This document shows, one piece after another, positions 17,653 through 29,889 of a stretch of 64,000 bases of DNA (the stretch's first letter is position 1; every line of letters begins with the position of its first letter). Location: NCBI GenBank assembly GCA_009758405.1, contig WSBC01000024.1, forward strand, positions 1-64,000, read 5' to 3'. Source of the DNA: Methanobacteriota archaeon (GTDB lineage: Archaea > Thermoplasmatota > Thermoplasmata > Thermoplasmatales > ARK-15). The notes beneath the pieces were generated by a model. It saw nothing but the letters and a program-made list of their open reading frames with translations, was not told where the DNA came from and did not search any database. A program made the translations under genes and the position numbers.

Positions 17653-20418
<2,766 letters not shown>

Positions 20419-20422
<4 letters not shown>

Positions 20423-23016
20423 TTTATTACACTCTCTACATATTCAATTATTTCCTTCGGGTTAAAATCTTCTAGAATAAGTATATTTTTGTTCACTTTT
20501 CCCTTGATAGGCAATCTTTCAAATAAATTCATTTCAGTATTGTTTATTAATACACCTAGTTTCTTACCATAGATGAAGAATACTGCATTTTTTTCCTTGA
20601 AATTCCTCAGTGATTTCATTATTAATGAATCATCAATTTCACCTTGGAAAATCTTTATCCCATCTCTCATCCTGTAGTTTGATAATATTCTCTCGCTTTC
20701 CAAAGAAATTATCATGTTTTCATAATTTTCCTTTATTTTGTTAAGTTCTTTCCATTCTTCAAAGAATCTTTTTGTTGATTTAGGTAATTCCTCTATGCCC
20801 ACCCTTAATATGGAAGATGCCTCATGAAGAATATCCTCATTCTGATGTACTATTTTCAACGCACCATCACCTGAGGAGAATATTATCCTGGATACACCGT
20901 CCTGTATTCTTTCTTCCCTAAGTATCTTTATGAAACCTATCTCCCCAGTTCTTGAGACGTGTGTACCACCACAGCCCTCAGCATCATACTCACCTATTTT
21001 TACCACCCTTATTGTCTTACCAGGGGGTATTCCACCTTCATAGAGCTTGAAGCCATAAAGTCTTTCAGCCTCATTCCTGTCCAGCCAGGAACTCTCCACT
21101 TCTATATTTCCTGTTATCACCCCCAATGCAACCCTTTCAATCTCCTTCAACTCCTCCCTTGTTATTTTTTTATAGTGAGTAATGTCCAGCCTTGATAGGA
21201 ATTCATCCTTCTGTGCACCTGCCTGCCATACATGTTTTCCAAGAACCTTCCTGCAGCTATAAAGTAATATATGTGTTGCAGTGTGATTTTTCATTAGCCT
21301 GTATCTCCTTTCCCAATCAATCCTTCCATAGACCTTACCACATTCTATTTTTCCATCAATATGATGAACAATAACTTCACCATACTTGTTTGTACCCTTT
21401 ACTTTGTAGATCCTACCATTACATTCTAATGTTCCAATGTCACCGGGTTGTCCTCCACCCTCTGGATAGAAGCAAGTTTTGTCTAGAATTACTAGACCCT
21501 CCTCAGAATGAATTACATTTGCCTCAAACTCCTTCATATATGGATCCCTGTAATAAAGTTGCTCAGTTGGAGGAAAATTAAGTGTCTTCTGTTCCTCCCT
21601 TTCAATTTCTTGTCTCTCATGCCTTGATGCGACAAGTGATCTGAAGTTTTCAGGAATATCTATACTTATACCAAGTTTCCTTGCCCTTTCTGCTACAAGT
21701 TCAGGCTGTATACCATGGGTATCGTAAAGTTCAATGAGTTTCTCTGTGGTTACTACCTTATCCTTGAGTATTTTGTCAACAATGGCCATACCCTTATCCA
21801 TTGTTTCCCTGTATTTCTCATATTCAACACTCAAAATATCCAAAATAATGGGAAGCATTTGTGGATCAAGCTGTCTTGAAAATTTATTGAACTGAAATTT
21901 TATTATCTCATCTATATATTTCTCAATACCCAAGTCCTCAACAACCCTGAAAAATCTCCTGATCACCATTCTTGCAAGATATCCTGCCTTAGAGTTTGAT
22001 GGAACAATACCATCATTAAGCATAAATACAAGAGTTCTAGTGTGATCCACTATTACATGTATCTTTCTCAATGTTTCTATGAAAAATATGGTCTCTTCAT
22101 TAAACCTTTTTTTGAGTTCATTGCCAAGATCTTCTTTGTTTTCTATAGAAACGAAATTTTTTACAATTTCACTATAGTTTTCAGGCTTCTTTATTCCTTT
22201 GATTGAAAAAATAAAATCAATAGTGTCCCCATAAATGGCATCAAAAACTGAGGGAGAGGCTTTTGAAGACCATACAAACCTTTCAAGTCCATATCCTGTA
22301 TCAACAACCTTAAGTGGCATTGGAATAAACCTTTTTCCCTCTATCTCTATATCCCCCCTCTCATCCTCCTTGAACTCCATAAATACAAGTGTTGCAAGTT
22401 CCAGGCCTGCAACTATTACCTCTACAGCATAACCCCCATTTCCACCACCTATCCATGGTTTTTCCTTGAAGGTAACAAGATTAAGATCAACACCAAGGGA
22501 TCTAAGAAATTCAAGAGAATATAACACAGTTTCATCCTTCCAGTATTTATAGTCATCTGGATAATTGAATGCATGGTGACCCAGCATTACAAAGCTTGTT
22601 AGATGCCTCCCTGTTCTACCAACATCATCAATGTCAACCATTCTTATGCATGGTTGAGGCACAACAAGTGGGTTTGCAGGAGGCGGCACCTGACCAGAGG
22701 TAACATGCGGCTGAAAATCGTAAATTGATGCGTTCACAAGAAATACATCCTTTCTCCATCTTGCAACTACTGGATATCTGCCTATTACCTTATGCCCCCT
22801 ATCCTCAAAGAATTTTAGAAAATAATCCATCATTTCATAAAAATCCATAGCCCTGTTCATTACAGGCTTATCCATGAATGTGTAAGGATCGCAGGGAAAT
22901 TCGCCACAAGTTTCTCTATCTTCCCTGGACCAGAATCTTGCACCGCATTTCTTGCAAACTCTTCTTTCAAAGCCATTTTCATGAAATACCCTTAAGTCTA
23001 GAGGATCCTTTTCCAT
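20419..23016 (-). CDS. alaS: alanyl-tRNA synthetase, archaeal type
   Basis: About 865 aa. The N-terminus ENGFERRVCKKCGARFWSRE is the zinc-containing leader of archaeal AlaRS; the class II core follows (VPPPANPLVVPQPCIRMVDI). The editing domain has HTATHIL and the C-terminal CGGTH zinc-site motif, then a coiled-coil DHHA1-like end. The frame is open to TTG 23070 and has an ATG at 23043, but ATG 23016 (MEKDPLDLRVF) matches archaeal starts, and TATTATAAG near 23053 would place transcription start about 10 nt before it. Divergent from hel308. Confidence 0.95.
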
Positions 23017-23069
23017 TGTTTTTGTGATTATATGAAAGTTCATAAACCTTTTCTTATAATACCATACCA

Positions 23070-25091
23070 ATGGAGCTAAATGAAAAATTCAATTGGCTAT
23101 TCTCAAAGATGGGTATTGAAAATCTTTATCCTCCCCAGAAAGAGGCAATAAACAAAATAATGGAAGGTAAGAGTATAATTGTATCAATGCCAACTGCAAG
23201 TGGAAAAACATTAATAGCCTATTCAGCTATAATTAGGGCGCTTCATCTTGGAATGAAGGCTCTCTACGTTGTTCCCTTAAGGGCCCTTGCCATGGAAAAG
23301 TATGATGAATTGAGTGAGCTCCTTGGTAATGAATATAAAGTAATACTTTCCATGGGGGATTATGATTCTACTTCAAGCGAACTTAAAAAGGCGGATGTTG
23401 TTGTGGCCGTGTATGAAAAAATAGATTCTGTTCTAAGACATGACCCTGATTATCTTTATTCAATTGGCGTGATGGTAGTAGATGAGATACATATGCTGCA
23501 GGATGAGGGCAGGGGTCCAACACTTGAAATGGTACTTACAAGGATGAAATTTATCAAAAATGGTGCACAACTTGTTGCCCTTTCCGCAACAATAAAAAAT
23601 TATAAGGAGATTGCTGATTGGCTTGGTGCTGATTATGTTTACAGCGATTTCAGACCTGTTCAGCTTAGGATTGGCATTTACCATGACGGAATACTTGAAT
23701 TTCAGGACGGTGATATTGAGTTTATAAAAGAAGATAAAAACAGAATAGGGAACCTTGTGAGAAGATCCCTTGAAAATGGTGGACAGGTACTCATATTTGT
23801 AAATAGAAGGAGCTATGCCGAGTCCCTTTCCGAAAAATTGAGAGAAATAACTAAATTATACAAGGATGACTTTGAAATTCCAGGCTCAATTGATGAGGAA
23901 AAGAACATATACGATGAAAAAATAATAGAAAATATTTCACATGGAGTTTGTTTCCATCATGCTGGTCTATCAAACACACAGAGGAAGTATGTTGAAAAAT
24001 TGTTTAAGGATAGAAAGATAAAATGCCTGGTTGCAACACCTACACTTGCTGCAGGTGTAAATTTGCCTGCAAGAACAGTCATAGTGAGGGATATTACAAG
24101 GTATTCCCAAGATGGTAGTGTACAGATACCTGCATTTGAGATAAAGCAGATGTTGGGGAGGGCAGGTAGGCCAAAATATGACCAGTTTGGTGAGGGTATT
24201 ATTGTATCTAAAAAAGGATATATCAATATTGAATCCATTCTTGATTTAGAGGATATTACCTCTAGGCTGGGAAACTTTACAGCCCTAAGGATACACATTC
24301 TTGGTGTTGTTTCCTCAGGGATAGTAAACGATGAGGAGGACCTGGTGAAATTTTTCCAAAACACATTTCTATATTACAGGGGCTATTCAGATCTTGAATC
24401 TCTTATTAGGGATACCCTAAGTTTCCTTGAAGATGAGGAACTTGTTACAACCTTCAGGGGTCTTAGGGCAACAAAATTTGGAAAACTCGTTTCTGACCTT
24501 TACCTAGATCCAATAACGGGCATATTATTTAAAAACTCCCTATCACAGCCCTATGCAGATATATATTCACTTTATGTTATATCCTCTGCTGGTGAAATGG
24601 TCCCATTGATTTCCAGGGAGGAGGATATAACCTTCCCTGATCATCCTGGGTTCAAGGATATGAATGCTGATGCTTACAAGACAGCACTTATGCTTAATGA
24701 CTGGGCAAATGAGGAGGAGATTAATGAAATAATAAACAAATATGGCATAGGCCCGGGTGATTTACATATGCGTGTTGAAATAGCGGACTGGCTTCTTTAC
24801 TCCTATTCTAGGATAGCATATTTATTGAATTCACCCAATTCACTTCAAATTGAGCTTCTCTGGAAAAGAATAAAGTATGGTATAAGGACAGAACTTCTTG
24901 AACTTGTATCTCTCACTGGAATAGGTAGGGTAAGGGCAAGAATCCTGTATAACCATGGTTACAGGACCATTGAGGATATTGCCTCTTCGGACCCAGAAAA
25001 AATTGCAAAAATACCAGGAATAGGTGAAAAGACATCAAGATCCATAGTAAAGGAGGCAAAAATGATAAAAATGAGGAAAAAAAATATTTAA
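23070..25091 (+). CDS. hel308: ATP-dependent DNA helicase Hel308
   Basis: 673-aa Ski2-like superfamily 2 helicase. Q-motif region YPPQKEAINKIMEGK, Walker A SMPTASGKTLIAY, motif II VVDEIHML, SAT motif LVALSATIKN, motif IV-VI segments including VATPTLAAGVNLPA and the QMLGRAGRP motif, a winged-helix and ratchet region, and a C-terminal helix-hairpin-helix (LTGIGRVRARILYNHGY and KIPGIGEKTS). Hel308 unwinds lagging-strand DNA at stalled forks. ATG lies in the short divergent region shared with alaS, and endA and a small GTPase follow. Confidence 0.95.
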   Translation: MELNEKFNWLFSKMGIENLYPPQKEAINKIMEGKSIIVSMPTASGKTLIAYSAIIRALHLGMKALYVVPLRALAMEKYDELSELLGNEYKVILSMGDYDSTSSELKKADVVVAVYEKIDSVLRHDPDYLYSIGVMVVDEIHMLQDEGRGPTLEMVLTRMKFIKNGAQLVALSATIKNYKEIADWLGADYVYSDFRPVQLRIGIYHDGILEFQDGDIEFIKEDKNRIGNLVRRSLENGGQVLIFVNRRSYAESLSEKLREITKLYKDDFEIPGSIDEEKNIYDEKIIENISHGVCFHHAGLSNTQRKYVEKLFKDRKIKCLVATPTLAAGVNLPARTVIVRDITRYSQDGSVQIPAFEIKQMLGRAGRPKYDQFGEGIIVSKKGYINIESILDLEDITSRLGNFTALRIHILGVVSSGIVNDEEDLVKFFQNTFLYYRGYSDLESLIRDTLSFLEDEELVTTFRGLRATKFGKLVSDLYLDPITGILFKNSLSQPYADIYSLYVISSAGEMVPLISREEDITFPDHPGFKDMNADAYKTALMLNDWANEEEINEIINKYGIGPGDLHMRVEIADWLLYSYSRIAYLLNSPNSLQIELLWKRIKYGIRTELLELVSLTGIGRVRARILYNHGYRTIEDIASSDPEKIAKIPGIGEKTSRSIVKEAKMIKMRKKNI

Positions 25092-25114
25092 ATATAGAAA
25101 GTTATAACAAGCCG

Positions 25115-25630
25115 ATGGAGAAAAACGTGACTTTGTGGAAGGTCGGAATCCTCGGTGAAAGGGGTGTTGGAAAAACATCATTAATAAACAGGTTTGTATT
25201 TGGGAGTTTTCCACAAAATGGAGGAGATGACCTTTCACTACAGTTAGTGAGGAAGAAGATAGACTGTAATATTGCCAACCTTGAGGTTCTGTTTCAGGAG
25301 ATGGATCCAGGTAACCTTTCACCAAAAAAGGTGGAGAATTCAAAGGCCCTTATACTTGTAAGCGATGTAACTAGAATGGAGTCATTGGATACCATAGAAA
25401 AGATAGGAAAAAGGGCACTTGACATAAACCCAAAGGTAAATATTGTAATTGTTGGCAATAAGTCTGATCTTAAATATATGGCTGAATTCTGGGTTGAAGA
25501 GATTAAATGTGTTTCAGATAATTTGAATGCCATTCTTTATGGAGTGGTGAGTGCCAAGACAGGGGAAAATGTTGAAGAAGGTTTTAAAATAATGTGTAAA
25601 AAGATAATGAAGGGAACGAACAAGGTATGA
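25115..25630 (+). CDS. Ras-like small GTPase with degenerate switch motifs
   Basis: 171 aa. G1 is intact (LGERGVGKTSL, about residues 13-23), G4 is intact (VGNKSDL), and G5-like VSAKT is present. The G2 threonine and the G3 DxxG are not clear: the region expected to hold G3 reads FQEMDPGNLSP, and the switch I region reads GGDDLSLQL. The protein probably binds GTP, but normal switch-coupled hydrolysis is uncertain. It sits between hel308 and endA, overlapping endA by ATGA. Archaeal Ras-like GTPases of unknown role occur in several lineages. Confidence 0.8.
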   Translation: MEKNVTLWKVGILGERGVGKTSLINRFVFGSFPQNGGDDLSLQLVRKKIDCNIANLEVLFQEMDPGNLSPKKVENSKALILVSDVTRMESLDTIEKIGKRALDINPKVNIVIVGNKSDLKYMAEFWVEEIKCVSDNLNAILYGVVSAKTGENVEEGFKIMCKKIMKGTNKV

Positions 25631-26367
25631 TTTTTTCAATAAAAAACGGTAGGATATCCTTTAAGAATAGGTCAATAAGAAATAATCTTTTAAACGAGGG
25701 ATATAATGTAATGGGAAAAAGGGATTTTTATCTTGATCCCATCGAAGCAATTTTTCTAATGAAGGAAAAGGGCGCAAAGATAGTAAGCGATGGAAAGGAA
25801 ATGAATCCTGAAGATATTGAAAATATATTTAATGTTGATAAAAGATATTACGCTGTATATAGTGATTTAAGAAAAAGGGGATATAAAATAAATAATCTTC
25901 TTTACCTTGAAAGGGAAGGTCTTAACGTTTATATATTTTCCCCCAGGGATGCTGTAGTTCTAGAAGAACTAAAGGATTCAATTGTGGCAATAGTTGATGA
26001 TGATCTAGACTGTACTTATTTTAAAATTAAGATGGAGGATATTTATGGCGAATTTGATGGATACGATGATTATTTTATTGGTGGAAAGGGGGAGTTTAGT
26101 GATGAATACAAAAAGGAGCTGCACGATGACCTTGTGAGAAGAGGTTGTAGGGTAAAGTCAGGTCTAAAATTTGGCACAGAATTTATTGCTTACACGAATA
26201 GGGAGGATGTGCATTCAAGATATATGGTAAAAATACTCAGGAATGGTATGGAATGGATAGAGGTGGCTGGTCTTAGCAGGGTTGCAAATGGCGTTAAAAA
26301 GACTCTTTTACTTGCAACAAAAAACCAAGATTTCAAATACTATTCAGTTACATGGTTCAGGCCCTAA
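25627..26367 (+). CDS. endA: tRNA-splicing endonuclease EndA
   Basis: 246 aa. The C-terminal catalytic half has the triad of the family: a tyrosine in GTEFIAYTN, the histidine in DVHSRYMVKI, and the lysine in RVANGVKKTLLLA. The N-terminal half looks like a second, non-catalytic copy of the fold, which suggests the two-unit homodimeric (alpha-prime 2) form. EndA cuts bulge-helix-bulge motifs in introns of tRNAs and in rRNA processing stems; such a stem surrounds the 16S gene here. It overlaps the convergent rimI-like gene by 24 bp. Confidence 0.9.
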   Translation: MIFSIKNGRISFKNRSIRNNLLNEGYNVMGKRDFYLDPIEAIFLMKEKGAKIVSDGKEMNPEDIENIFNVDKRYYAVYSDLRKRGYKINNLLYLEREGLNVYIFSPRDAVVLEELKDSIVAIVDDDLDCTYFKIKMEDIYGEFDGYDDYFIGGKGEFSDEYKKELHDDLVRRGCRVKSGLKFGTEFIAYTNREDVHSRYMVKILRNGMEWIEVAGLSRVANGVKKTLLLATKNQDFKYYSVTWFRP

Positions 26368-26787
26368 ACACTTTTCCATAAAATAAGCATTCCTGGACCC
26401 CCTGTAGGGAATTAAATAGTAATTTTCAAGAACCTTGATCCTTCTGTATCCAAGTGACTCATAAAATTTTATTGCTCTGAAATTCTTTTCCCTTACCTCA
26501 AGAACAACACGCTTTTTTCCATATTTTATGCAAATATTTTCCATTTCCTTCATCAATACACTTCCTATCCCCTTCCCCTTCTCCCTTGGCATAACAGCTA
26601 TTGACTCAACATGGCAGGAGCAGTCTTCAAAGAAAAATGAGATATAACCCTTTTCATCATAAAGTAGAACTATAGAGTTCATTATCATTTCCCTAATCTC
26701 ATCGTCAAGGTAGGAAAATCTCCCAAACACCCTTTTCTCTATTCTTTTTATGATCTCAAAATCATCGATACTACCCTGCCTTATCAT
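26344..26787 (-). CDS. GNAT acetyltransferase, RimI-like
   Basis: 147 aa. ESIAVMPREKGKGIGSVLM is the acetyl-CoA loop and NFRAIKFYESLGYRR with the following LENYYL is the RimI/ArdI-type C-terminal signature. Probably acetylates protein N-termini, as archaeal RimI/Ard1 does; this is a family inference. The 3' end overlaps endA by 24 bp tail to tail, meaning that each transcript must end inside the other gene. Confidence 0.82.
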   Translation of the reverse strand: MIRQGSIDDFEIIKRIEKRVFGRFSYLDDEIREMIMNSIVLLYDEKGYISFFFEDCSCHVESIAVMPREKGKGIGSVLMKEMENICIKYGKKRVVLEVREKNFRAIKFYESLGYRRIKVLENYYLIPYRGSRNAYFMEKCLGPEPCN

Positions 26788-26872
26788 TCCATAATGTATA
26801 GAAAAATTAGGATTTATTTTTTAGGGTTAAAACTTGCAAATATTTTTAAGCTCATGATTAATTAATAATTCT

Positions 26873-27115
26873 ATGGATAAACCCCTTGAGAATTACTGCA
26901 TTTATCATAGGGAAAATATGTGCTTCTTTATAGTTTCTAAACCTACAAGATGCAGATTATGCTTCAACTTTGTTACATTTGATCAAAAGGTAAAATCAAA
27001 ATATAAGATTACTAAGGATTATGCCACACTTTATGATATAATTAAGGAGGATAGGACCTTCAGGGCACTTTTCCCCCAAGAGGGAGAAAAAGTGCAAACC
27101 ACACTGGGCATCTAA
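26873..27115 (+). CDS. 80-aa Cys-containing protein of unknown function
   Basis: Not recognised. Cysteines at 9, 17, 27 and 30 (the last two as CRLCFN) could bind one metal. The N-terminus is short and there is no signal or membrane helix. An AT-rich promoter-like region lies before the ATG. It ends in a 4-bp overlap with the convergent protease gene. The lack of any competing frame and the correct fit into the gap support it as a real gene. Confidence 0.6.
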   Translation: MDKPLENYCIYHRENMCFFIVSKPTRCRLCFNFVTFDQKVKSKYKITKDYATLYDIIKEDRTFRALFPQEGEKVQTTLGI

Positions 27116-28620
27116 AAAATCCTTGGATATATGAATTGCCACAAAATAAGGAAAAGAACAAGCAATGAAAGTGCAATTGAAACACCATTGGCAATACTTT
27201 CATTTTTCATTACCTTATATCTTTCAAGCAATCCTGATATCATATCCTTGAGAACATAACCACCATCCAATGGGAGGAGTGGAAGCGCATTTGTTAGTCC
27301 AAGCATGAGGTTTATCCAAAATATCCAGTAAAATATGTTTGCAATCGGCCAGAACAATATAGGGGAGAATGGAGTTAAATAAACACTCTGGAAGTATGAA
27401 GGAAATGGTGAAAGGCCTATGAAGGGTAATGTTATTATGAATATGAAACCCTGCAATATTCCACCCGAGAATGGATTTGATAGCATGGAAATAATACCCT
27501 TTGGATCAGAAAATGTAGAATTCATGTATGCCATTGAAACTCCAAGGAAACCCTTCCCCTTGTATGATGGGCTGTTGTAATTTGGATAATAGTTTTCATA
27601 GAATTTATACTTGTCTATAAGTGTAACATTGTAATAAAGGTCCTTGCCATTGAAAATAAAATGGAGGAAGATATTTTCACCCGCCGTTGTGTTTTCCATA
27701 AAGGAATTGAAGTATGAGTAATTCCTAATTAAGATGTTATTTATAGATATCAATACCTCTCCATCTTTTATTCCTGCAGAGTATGCAGGACTACCTTGAA
27801 GAACATTATTTACCCATAGACCGGAAATAGAGTAAACTTGTTTTATAGAGGAGTCCCTAATTAAATTTAGGGGTACCAATTTTCCAGGGTCAATATTAAT
27901 GTAATTTATACTGGAAGAGGTAACATTTATTCCATCTATTGATAGCAAAAGATCCCCTGCCTTTATTGACTGATTTCCAGAATATGTAACAAGCGCACCA
28001 TTAGAAGGCGATGAAACTAAAGAGACCATTAAAATAAAAAGTACAAGAAATACAAAGGATACAACTATGTTTGTGGAAGGCCCTGCAGAAAAAACCTTCA
28101 TCCTTATTTTTCTTTTGCTTTTTGCCAACTTTTCTTCATCAGGTTCAACAAATGCTCCAATAGGAACTATAAATAGTAATATGCCCATTGATTTTATATT
28201 AATATCATTGTTTGCACTTTGTAATCCATGTGATAGTTCATGCAATACAACTGCAACAATTATGGCTACTATGCCATATGTAATAGGTATGAACGGATTG
28301 ATACCTGGAAGTCCGATTGCTGCAAGTGGTGAAGGTGCAAGTGATTTGGGCAATCCTATTACAAGTATTGCCTCCCAAAATAAAAGCGCCATTGTAAGAA
28401 CCATGAATATTAATGTGAGAACAATGGAAAATAATCCATACTTAGACCAAAATGATTTTTTGCCCCATTTTTCTATATAATCCTTCCCCCTTGTGGTACT
28501 TATCATCAGCGCAGGTCCATAAGGTCTAATTATCCTATATTTCTTTTTTGAAACATATAAAATAATAAGAAACCAGAATAAAAAAATTAAAAGAATTATG
28601 GTAAGCCAGGGCATAATCAA
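27112..28620 (-). CDS. site-2-protease-type membrane metalloprotease (M50) with PDZ domain
   Basis: 502 aa. Transmembrane helices at about 5-23 and 65-90, zinc motif HELSHG at about 127-132, a PDZ-like domain at about 205-300 (including LQGSPAYSAGIKDGEVLISI), and the late metal motif LPLLPLDGGYVL near 455. Layout resembles RseP/S2P. These enzymes cut membrane-bound regulators or signal peptide remnants. It starts in an ATGA overlap with the TATA-binding protein gene, so the two are co-expressed. Substrate unknown; distinct from the other M50 protease at 18749. Confidence 0.88.
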   Translation of the reverse strand: MIMPWLTIILLIFLFWFLIILYVSKKKYRIIRPYGPALMISTTRGKDYIEKWGKKSFWSKYGLFSIVLTLIFMVLTMALLFWEAILVIGLPKSLAPSPLAAIGLPGINPFIPITYGIVAIIVAVVLHELSHGLQSANNDINIKSMGILLFIVPIGAFVEPDEEKLAKSKRKIRMKVFSAGPSTNIVVSFVFLVLFILMVSLVSSPSNGALVTYSGNQSIKAGDLLLSIDGINVTSSSINYINIDPGKLVPLNLIRDSSIKQVYSISGLWVNNVLQGSPAYSAGIKDGEVLISINNILIRNYSYFNSFMENTTAGENIFLHFIFNGKDLYYNVTLIDKYKFYENYYPNYNSPSYKGKGFLGVSMAYMNSTFSDPKGIISMLSNPFSGGILQGFIFIITLPFIGLSPFPSYFQSVYLTPFSPILFWPIANIFYWIFWINLMLGLTNALPLLPLDGGYVLKDMISGLLERYKVMKNESIANGVSIALSLLVLFLILWQFIYPRIF

Positions 28621-29168
28621 AGATAACCTATTTTTTCAAGCTCTTTTTTGAGCTTATTAACTGCCTCTATGATCTCCTCTTCCCTCTTTGCACCTGTGCA
28701 TACAACCTTTCCGGAACCAAATAATAGGAGAACTACCTTTGGTTCCTCTACCCTATATACCAGGCCGGGAAATTGTTCTGGCTCATATTCAACATTCTCA
28801 AGTCCCAGGCTCATGGCAATATCTGTAAGGTTTAAATCTACACCAAGATCATAGACAGCAACTATGTTCTGAACAATAATTTCTGGTTTCTCATAAACAT
28901 CAATACCAGCCTTCCTCAGTTTCTGTATTATTGTGTCTATTGTTTGATTTACAGCACCAATATCCTTTGCTCCAGTGCAATTTACCTTTCCGCTCCTGAA
29001 GATTAGGACGGCAGTCTTTGGAACGTGTAGCCTGTATATAAGGCCAGGAAACTGGTCTGGTTCGTATTCCGATCCATCAAGAACAATTGCTATCCTGCTC
29101 AAATCCAGTTTATCTGCAATTGTAGTTGAGGCCACTATGTTTTCAATAGTCACCTTATCGTCATTCAT
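28617..29168 (-). CDS. tbp: TATA-box-binding protein
   Basis: 183 aa with the two direct repeats of TBP: YEPDQFPGLIYRL...FRSGKVNCTGAK and YEPEQFPGLVYRV...FGSGKVVCTGAK. It recognises the TATA boxes of promoters with TFB. Full length; ends without a long acidic tail. GGTGAAG just before the ATG is a good Shine-Dalgarno site, and AT-rich TATA-like sequence lies in the 37-bp gap behind the methyltransferase gene. Its stop overlaps the start of an M50 protease. Confidence 0.97.
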   Translation of the reverse strand: MNDDKVTIENIVASTTIADKLDLSRIAIVLDGSEYEPDQFPGLIYRLHVPKTAVLIFRSGKVNCTGAKDIGAVNQTIDTIIQKLRKAGIDVYEKPEIIVQNIVAVYDLGVDLNLTDIAMSLGLENVEYEPEQFPGLVYRVEEPKVVLLLFGSGKVVCTGAKREEEIIEAVNKLKKELEKIGYL

Positions 29169-29205
29169 AAAACTTCACCTTTAAACTTGTATTTAAATAT
29201 AGTAT

Positions 29206-29889
29206 TTATATTTTGGTCTTTAACCATAACTGATAGAATAATGCACCCCCGAACCTCCTACCCTCCCTTATAAGTCTCAGCCCATTATTTTTAAACATTC
29301 TTTCAATTCTTTTCCTGCTTGGATAATCAAGATAAGTGAAAAATAGTGTGAAATATTCATGTATAAGCCTACCCCTGGTTACAAGAATTGATGATAAAAC
29401 AGGAAAAATTAGTATATAAATGAAAAAAAAGAATTGGATTATAGGATTGTCTGGTTTTCCAATATCCACAAGCAAAAACTTTCCATTTTCATTCAAGACC
29501 CTTGATATCTCATTTGCTGCCTTTTCATGGGAGATTGCATCCCTGAATGAAAATGCACAGGTGATGAGATCAAAGGAAGAATTCCTAAAGGGCATATTCT
29601 CAAATTTTCCAAGAATCCTTTCACCCTTTACCCTGTTGATCGCTAGTAGACCTTTTGATGGGTCCATCATAAATACATTTTTTACACCTAACTTTTTAGT
29701 AACAATCTCAGCCATGTTCCCTGGTCCAGAACCAGCATCAAGATAATCATTTGCAAAGTCAATATTTTCTAGACCCTCCTCCCTTATATATTTATCATTT
29801 CCAAGGCTCATTATACTGTTCATTTTTTCATAGTATGGCATCAGCCTCTCAAGACTCTCCTCAAGATCCTTCCATCTATAATCTTTCAT
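29206..29889 (-). CDS. UbiE/MenG-like SAM-dependent methyltransferase
   Basis: 227 aa, class I methyltransferase fold: YLDAGSGPGNMAEIV is motif I and the FDLITCAFSFRDAISHEKAA stretch resembles the UbiE/MenG family. After the core there is a hydrophobic stretch (FFFFIYILIFPVLSSILV) suggesting membrane contact. A demethylmenaquinone methyltransferase is a plausible role because menaquinone synthesis is implied by mqnD in this window, but other lipid or quinone substrates fit too. It starts in a 4-nt overlap with the SelB-like gene. Confidence 0.75.
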   Translation of the reverse strand: MKDYRWKDLEESLERLMPYYEKMNSIMSLGNDKYIREEGLENIDFANDYLDAGSGPGNMAEIVTKKLGVKNVFMMDPSKGLLAINRVKGERILGKFENMPFRNSSFDLITCAFSFRDAISHEKAANEISRVLNENGKFLLVDIGKPDNPIIQFFFFIYILIFPVLSSILVTRGRLIHEYFTLFFTYLDYPSRKRIERMFKNNGLRLIREGRRFGGALFYQLWLKTKI

